Shown: in pieces, positions 59,010-64,000 of the stretch
Layout of the letters: every line of letters begins with the position of its first letter
How positions within the stretch are numbered: position 1 is the stretch's first letter
NCBI RefSeq assembly: GCF_030643825.1
Contig: NZ_CP101717.1
Span: 1 to 64,000, forward strand
Length of the DNA stretch: 64,000 nucleotides
From: Salinispirillum sp. LH 10-3-1
GTDB lineage: Bacteria > Pseudomonadota > Gammaproteobacteria > Pseudomonadales > Natronospirillaceae
Direction: 5' to 3'
Notes under the pieces: generated by a model
The model's database searches: none
Seen by the model: the letters and a program-made list of their open reading frames with translations, nothing else
Told to the model about the DNA's origin: nothing
Made by a program: the position numbers and the translations under genes

Positions 59010-62000
59010 TCAATTCAGCACGAGGCGCTGGATGGCGTCCAGCAACTGCGACTCCTGGAACGGTTTTCCCATGTAGTCGTTAACCCCGATTTCCAGTGCC
59101 CGATCTTTGTGCTTTTGCCCGGTCCGCGAGGTAATCATGATGATGGGTATGCTTTGCAATCGCTCAGTGTGGCGCACGCGATTAGCCACCTCAAAGCCGT
59201 CCATGCGTGGCATCTCAATGTCTAGCAGAATGATGTCCGGTACATGATCCTGCAGCAAAAGCATGGCATCGGCACCGTCTTTCGCAGTAATGACTTCCAT
59301 GCCATTGCGCGTCAGCAAGCGGCTGGTAACCTTACGCACCGTGACTGAATCATCCACCACCATGACGTTGATTGTGGTGTCGAGATCCCGCTTACGTACG
59401 GGTAGTGCCGTTACATTTTTTGGCACATTGTTGTCATCGGCATGGTGTACCAAGGTCGAGAGCGAGGTACGCAACATGGCCGGCACATCAAGAATGACGA
59501 CCACGCTACCATCCCCAAGTATGGTCGCGCCTGACACTGCGGGAACCGTGGCAAACTGCGGGCCCAGTGTTTTTACGACGATTTCACGCGAGCCCATTAA
59601 GCGATCTATGTGCAAAGCAACGGATTCGTTACGATCCCCTCCCTTGATCAAAATGATGGGCTGTGGCAAAGCAATTTCGTCACTGTGAACTTCGTGTTCA
59701 TTGCGGAGCAACTGCCCTAGCGGCTTTATCACATACTGCTTGTCACCGTAGGGGTAGTGCTTGTCTGGATGCTCAAGATAGTTGCGCAGCTCGGCGGGCT
59801 GCATACGCACGATACCGTCGATGGTGTTCAATGGAATTGCGTAGATGTCATCGCCGCTGGCGACCATCAGGGCGCGGTTTACCGATACAGTGAACGGTAA
59901 CCGGATCAGGAAGGTAGTGCCCTGGCCTTGCTCGGTACTGATTTCCATAGTGCCGCCAAGGGCTTTAACCTCGTTGTGCACGACATCCATACCGACACCG
60001 CGTCCGGAAATCTGTGTAACCTTCTGAGCGGTCGAGAAACCACTGCTCAGAATGAACTGTAGGATTTCGTCTTCGGGCATGTCACTGTCAGCGCTCATCA
60101 AGCCACGCTCAATGGCTTTGCGGCGCACTGACTGTACGTCAATGCCGTGGCCATCGTCTTGCAGTTTCAGCACCACATCGCCGCCTTCACGAGCCAGAGA
60201 AAGTACAATGTGACCTTGGTTAGGCTTACCAACCTCTTCTCGTGCCGCCATGGTTTCAATACCGTGATCGACGGCATTGCGCAGCATGTGCTCCAGCGGC
60301 GACACCATGCGCTCCAGTACCGAGCGGTCCATCTCGCCTTCGGCGTTCAATACATCGAAACGGGCGTCTTTCCCAAGCTCTGTTGCCACTTGCCGAACGA
60401 TACGTCGCAAGCGGGGCACAAGGCGAGAAAACGGCACCATGCGAGTTTGCATCAAGCCTTCTTGCAACTCGGAATGGATACGCGACTGCTGCAGTAACAC
60501 GGTTTCGGCGTCGCGTGATTTGTTGGCTAATGTTGAGCGCAGATCAATCAAGTCGGAAGCTGTTTCCATCAAGGAACGCGATAGCTGCTGAATCTGGGTA
60601 TAGCGATCCATTTCCAGTGGGTCAAAGTCTTCGTAGTTCGACTCTTCGGCGCGCTCTTGGCGGAACAGTACCTGTGCTTCCGTTTCCATATCCAGCTGAC
60701 GTACTTTGTCACGCAAGCGTTCAATAGTGGTATCCAGCTCGCCCAGCGTGAAGCCCATATCACTGACTTGTTCTTCAAGCCGGGCGCGCGAAATACTGGT
60801 TTCGCCTGCCAGGTTAACCAAGTTCTCCAACAAACTCGCGCTGACCTTCACCGTTTCTTGTGGGGCCCGCCGCGCTGCGGTGGCTGCACCGGCGGAACCC
60901 TTGTGGGTACCAGCGTTTGCGTTACGAGGTGCCGGTACATCGGGTGTTTCTGCCGCCTCATCGGGTTGTGGACGATGCTGGAAAGGCACCACATTGCCCG
61001 GGGCCTTAGGTGCCGCGCTGTCGTCAGGTTCGGCTACCTGAGGGCCGTCACTACTGGCAATTTGTTGCAGCTGCTCAACCGCCACGCTCAGTTGATCGTA
61101 CTGTTGCAGCAGATGCGCGAAAAAAGCATCGTCCAAGGGTGCCCGTTGTTCTTGGGCGCGCACGATGAAGCTTTCCAGTTCATGACTCAGTACCCCCATA
61201 GAGGGCAGTCTAGCCAGACGAGAGCCGCCTTTTAACGTGTGCAATACGCGCTTCATTTCGTCGGCGGCGAGCTCATTGGTTGGATCTTCATGCCATTGTG
61301 CAATGGCTTCATCAAGCTCACTCAGCAATTCGACCGCTTCATCAACAAACACTTCAAGGATGTCGCTGTCGAGTGTTTCCAATTCATCAAAGCTTAACAG
61401 CGGCTCATCGTCTGACTCAGCGACGATGCGCGCGCGCGCCGCACTGAGGTCACCACGAGGGTCTTCTTGGACTGGTAGCTCGGGTGGCAGCCCTTGACGG
61501 GCTCGATAGATCGCATTGATTAAGGCTGGGGCGGCGTAACAGCCTTGGTTTTCAATGATGTCATGCACCATGTCAGAGAGCTTATCCTGCCCTTGCATAA
61601 TAAGTGACATCAAGTCATCGGACGGCGTTAACTGGCCATTGCATAGACCTTCGTACAGGAATTCCAGTTCATGCGCTAAATCGCCTACAGGTGTGGCCTC
61701 GGACATGCGAGCGCCGCCTTTCAGCGTATGCAGATCACGCTGCAAGTCGGCAACCGGCTTAAGGTTGTCAGGCGCGTCACGCCAAGTCTCCAGCTCGCGC
61801 TGGATAGATTCCAGAAGCTCGTTGGCTTCTTCCAGAAAGACGTCCAGGATGTCGGCGTCCATGGACTTCAAGGAAAACCATTCTTCAGTGACCGGTGTTG
61901 CACTATCGGTTAACGATGGCGTACTGGCCGTCGCCGTGCCGCTGTTGCTTTCAGGTGCCTCTTGGGGCTTTTCTGCAGGCCCTGCTAAAGGTGCGCCAGC

Positions 62001-64000
62001 CAGTTCCGCAAGTTCGCTTTCGATGTCGTGCCGCGTCTGGATGCTTTGTCCAGCGGCCAAACGATCCATCATATCGATGACAGCTTCGTGTGCTTCATAG
62101 AGCGAGCTGAATACCGGATCATTAGCATCAGTCGGTGGCTGTTCCGCCAAGTATTCGTAGAGCACAACTAATTGGTTGGCGAGTGAACTCAGCGGCAAGA
62201 GATCAATAGCGCGCGCGGCATCGGCCAGTGTAGTCAGGTCACGTTGCAAGGCGGTAACGCGATGCGACTCTAAGCCACTTTCCTGCCACGCTTTCAGCGT
62301 ATCTTCCGCATCCAATACCGTATTCATCGCCTCATTCAGGAAGATCGACATCAGGCTGGAGGACGATTCGCTACCGGCGGCTGCTGCGCTGTCCGCCACC
62401 CAGGCATTCAGATCTTTCAGCTGATCAAAGAACGAATCGGGTGCGGGTACGATAGCCGTTTGGTCACTGGCGGAGTTGAGCTGGTCTGACGCAATGGCAA
62501 CGGTGTCTTGCAATAATTGCTGTACGGCAGGTGTCGCAGGCAGTCGATAGACTTGCAATGATTTAATCAGCTGCTCGACTGGTCCGGCCAGGTTGGCCAT
62601 GGCTTCGATACCCGCCATGTGAGAGCTGCCTTTAATGGTGTGTAGTGCTCGTTGCAGCGAATCGGTGACGTTGGCGGTCGGGTCGCCTGCGCTGGCATGC
62701 AAGAATTCTTCTATGGTAGTCAGGTGGTTGTGAATTTCGTGACTGAAAATAGCGAATAGTCGCGCTTGGTCGGTATCACTGGGTGCTTCGTCGCTCGTTT
62801 TATCGTCGGACATTTCGACGGCGGCCGGAGCGCTTTCGGTGGTTTCGGCGGCTTCCTCGAATTCACTGTCATCCTCAACGTAGGCATCCAGGCCATCGTC
62901 AAAGGGCTCAATGACGTCGTGTTCGCCCGCAATGATCGCACTGGCACGGTCACGCAGTTGGTCCACCGCTTTGGTGTCCGACGGCGTATTTTGCGCAAAG
63001 TCACTCACCAACTGCGGTAGCATGGCGTTAACGTCTTCGATCAAGCTGACGAGGGCGTCACTGTGTGGGATAACCCCGTCACGCCGATGATTCAGCATGT
63101 TCTCAATCGACCAGCCGAGTTCGCCGATGACCATGGCCCGAACCATACGACCACTGCCTTTCAGGGTGTGGAAGGCGCGGCGCAATTCCCCCAGTGCTTC
63201 TTTGTTGTCAGGGTCGGCACAATAAGCCGGGAACCACTGAGCGATCTCCGCCTGTACGTCGTCCGCTTCTTCGAGAAATATCTCACGGATATCATCATCA
63301 ATCAGGTCGTCATCGTCGTTTGCGGCAGTTGCCTCAACTTCCGGCGCCGCAGCTTCGGATGGCTCGTCGGCTTCTTCAGCTTCGTCTTGCGGTGCGGGGG
63401 GCAAGTCGAGGTCGCCTTCGCGCTTGCTGTCCAGGGCGTCGAGATCCATCGCCCGGTATTCCGGCCATTCTGAGTCCGTCGCGACTTCCGGTGCTTCCTT
63501 AACAACCTTGTCTGCGCTGTCTTCGATGCTTGCTGTTACATTCGGCTCAGCGCTGGCCTCGTCATGCGGCTCGTCGCTGGCTGCAATGGCGGCATCAATA
63601 CCGGCTTCATCGAGCTGATCAATGAAACCAAAATAGTCATCCAGCGCTTGATTAACCGCGTCCTCAGGGGGCGGTGTATCTTGCTGCCCATTGGACAGGT
63701 TAACCGGATAGCCCAGGGCCGCAAGGCTGTCAGCAGCTCGCTGTAAAATAGCATCGTTTCCGTCTTCACCGCGGTCACGCGGTAGTCGCTCAAGATAGTA
63801 ATCGATACCAACCAATGCATCAGCCAGGCGATCCATGTCTTGCCACTCAGGTGCATGGTTGGGTACCAACAGTTCGCTTTCAACATAGGTCTGTAAACCG
63901 TCTGCCACCACCGCAGCGTTGTACAGCGGAATAATATTCAGGTTGGCCTGTATCTGGTGAAGCTCAGCCGGAACGTCGCGCAGTTTCTCAATGTCCCATT
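59010..64000 (-). CDS. chpA: ChpA/PilL-type hybrid histidine kinase, 5' end outside window
   Basis: The largest gene, open to the right edge, so the N-terminus is missing; at least 1,663 residues are visible. Numbering from codon 63911, four Hpt modules carry the phospho-His: His248 (FHTLKGSG), His424 (LHTIKGSS), His728 (LHTLKGGA) and His891 (LHTLKGGS). A fifth (about 515-620) has Thr560 in place of His (RDLTTLADA), like the Tpt domain of Pseudomonas ChpA. Then follow the dimerisation helix, ATPase (MLRNAVDHGIE; GRGVGMDVV), CheW-like domain and a C-terminal receiver with Asp1564 and Lys1616. It controls type IV pilus activity in relatives. pilG-pilH-pilI-pilJ should lie just outside. Confidence 0.94.
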   Translation of the reverse strand, partial: WDIEKLRDVPAELHQIQANLNIIPLYNAAVVADGLQTYVESELLVPNHAPEWQDMDRLADALVGIDYYLERLPRDRGEDGNDAILQRAADSLAALGYPVNLSNGQQDTPPPEDAVNQALDDYFGFIDQLDEAGIDAAIAASDEPHDEASAEPNVTASIEDSADKVVKEAPEVATDSEWPEYRAMDLDALDSKREGDLDLPPAPQDEAEEADEPSEAAAPEVEATAANDDDDLIDDDIREIFLEEADDVQAEIAQWFPAYCADPDNKEALGELRRAFHTLKGSGRMVRAMVIGELGWSIENMLNHRRDGVIPHSDALVSLIEDVNAMLPQLVSDFAQNTPSDTKAVDQLRDRASAIIAGEHDVIEPFDDGLDAYVEDDSEFEEAAETTESAPAAVEMSDDKTSDEAPSDTDQARLFAIFSHEIHNHLTTIEEFLHASAGDPTANVTDSLQRALHTIKGSSHMAGIEAMANLAGPVEQLIKSLQVYRLPATPAVQQLLQDTVAIASDQLNSASDQTAIVPAPDSFFDQLKDLNAWVADSAAAAGSESSSSLMSIFLNEAMNTVLDAEDTLKAWQESGLESHRVTALQRDLTTLADAARAIDLLPLSSLANQLVVLYEYLAEQPPTDANDPVFSSLYEAHEAVIDMMDRLAAGQSIQTRHDIESELAELAGAPLAGPAEKPQEAPESNSGTATASTPSLTDSATPVTEEWFSLKSMDADILDVFLEEANELLESIQRELETWRDAPDNLKPVADLQRDLHTLKGGARMSEATPVGDLAHELEFLYEGLCNGQLTPSDDLMSLIMQGQDKLSDMVHDIIENQGCYAAPALINAIYRARQGLPPELPVQEDPRGDLSAARARIVAESDDEPLLSFDELETLDSDILEVFVDEAVELLSELDEAIAQWHEDPTNELAADEMKRVLHTLKGGSRLARLPSMGVLSHELESFIVRAQEQRAPLDDAFFAHLLQQYDQLSVAVEQLQQIASSDGPQVAEPDDSAAPKAPGNVVPFQHRPQPDEAAETPDVPAPRNANAGTHKGSAGAATAARRAPQETVKVSASLLENLVNLAGETSISRARLEEQVSDMGFTLGELDTTIERLRDKVRQLDMETEAQVLFRQERAEESNYEDFDPLEMDRYTQIQQLSRSLMETASDLIDLRSTLANKSRDAETVLLQQSRIHSELQEGLMQTRMVPFSRLVPRLRRIVRQVATELGKDARFDVLNAEGEMDRSVLERMVSPLEHMLRNAVDHGIETMAAREEVGKPNQGHIVLSLAREGGDVVLKLQDDGHGIDVQSVRRKAIERGLMSADSDMPEDEILQFILSSGFSTAQKVTQISGRGVGMDVVHNEVKALGGTMEISTEQGQGTTFLIRLPFTVSVNRALMVASGDDIYAIPLNTIDGIVRMQPAELRNYLEHPDKHYPYGDKQYVIKPLGQLLRNEHEVHSDEIALPQPIILIKGGDRNESVALHIDRLMGSREIVVKTLGPQFATVPAVSGATILGDGSVVVILDVPAMLRTSLSTLVHHADDNNVPKNVTALPVRKRDLDTTINVMVVDDSVTVRKVTSRLLTRNGMEVITAKDGADAMLLLQDHVPDIILLDIEMPRMDGFEVANRVRHTERLQSIPIIMITSRTGQKHKDRALEIGVNDYMGKPFQESQLLDAIQRLVLN

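Overview
The window is a chromosomal segment of a gammaproteobacterium, most like the Oceanospirillales/Pseudomonadales. Reasons: dnaA-dnaN-recF-gyrB followed by plsC, glyS/glyQ, trkH/trkA, rsmB-fmt-def, a LysM protein, dprA, tsaC, hemF and aroE reproduces the Pseudomonas origin-proximal order almost gene for gene; there is a large ChpA-type kinase; and the two perfect parS sites have the Pseudomonas form. The genus cannot be fixed from sequence alone. No tRNA, rRNA, CRISPR array, insertion sequence or prophage was seen.

Layout. 1-6.2 kb: replication initiation genes (+) with two parS sites inside recF. 6.3-16.1 kb: a leftward block of plsC, glyQS, trkAH and def-fmt-rsmB. 16.3-21.0 kb: rightward LysM protein, dprA, tsaC, hemF, aroE. 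21.1-26.6 kb: a double-receiver protein, a gamma-carbonic anhydrase, oligopeptidase A and an amino-acid-type chemoreceptor. 26.8-30.1 kb: yqgE and ppc. 30.06-30.44 kb: a long structured gap which, read leftwards, looks like an Rsm/Csr-type regulatory RNA, the most interesting element found. 30.4-33.8 kb: a tandem-HTH regulator, yheV, purE, purK and a small membrane-anchored protein. 33.9-49.6 kb: mnmG-rsmG-parA-parB, the complete nine-gene ATP synthase operon, glmU, a HAD phosphatase and glmS. 49.7-56.2 kb: leftward signalling genes (periplasmic binding protein, chemoreceptor, Cys-rich protein, EAL/HDOD protein, Aer-like receptor). 56.3-57.4 kb: an alkyltransferase-like protein and rsmE. 57.4-64 kb: chpC-chpB-chpA, the end of a type IV pilus chemosensory operon; chpA runs off the window edge.

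How the parts fit. ParB (37.3 kb) should load on the parS sites (3.1 and 3.7 kb) near the presumed origin just left of base 1. Three chemoreceptors, a CheB, a CheW-like protein, a CheA-like kinase, an HDOD protein and a candidate Csr/Rsm RNA suggest a motile, surface-responsive bacterium with heavy post-transcriptional control. The ATP synthase operon has a promoter, an E. coli-like atpE initiation region, stem-loops between genes and a terminator, consistent with unequal subunit dosage. In Pseudomonas mnmG-rsmG-parAB-atp lies on the other side of dnaA; here it is on the same side, so the arm has been rearranged. Genes expected at some junctions are absent: gmhB near plsC, ruvX after yqgE, mnmE/yidC before mnmG.
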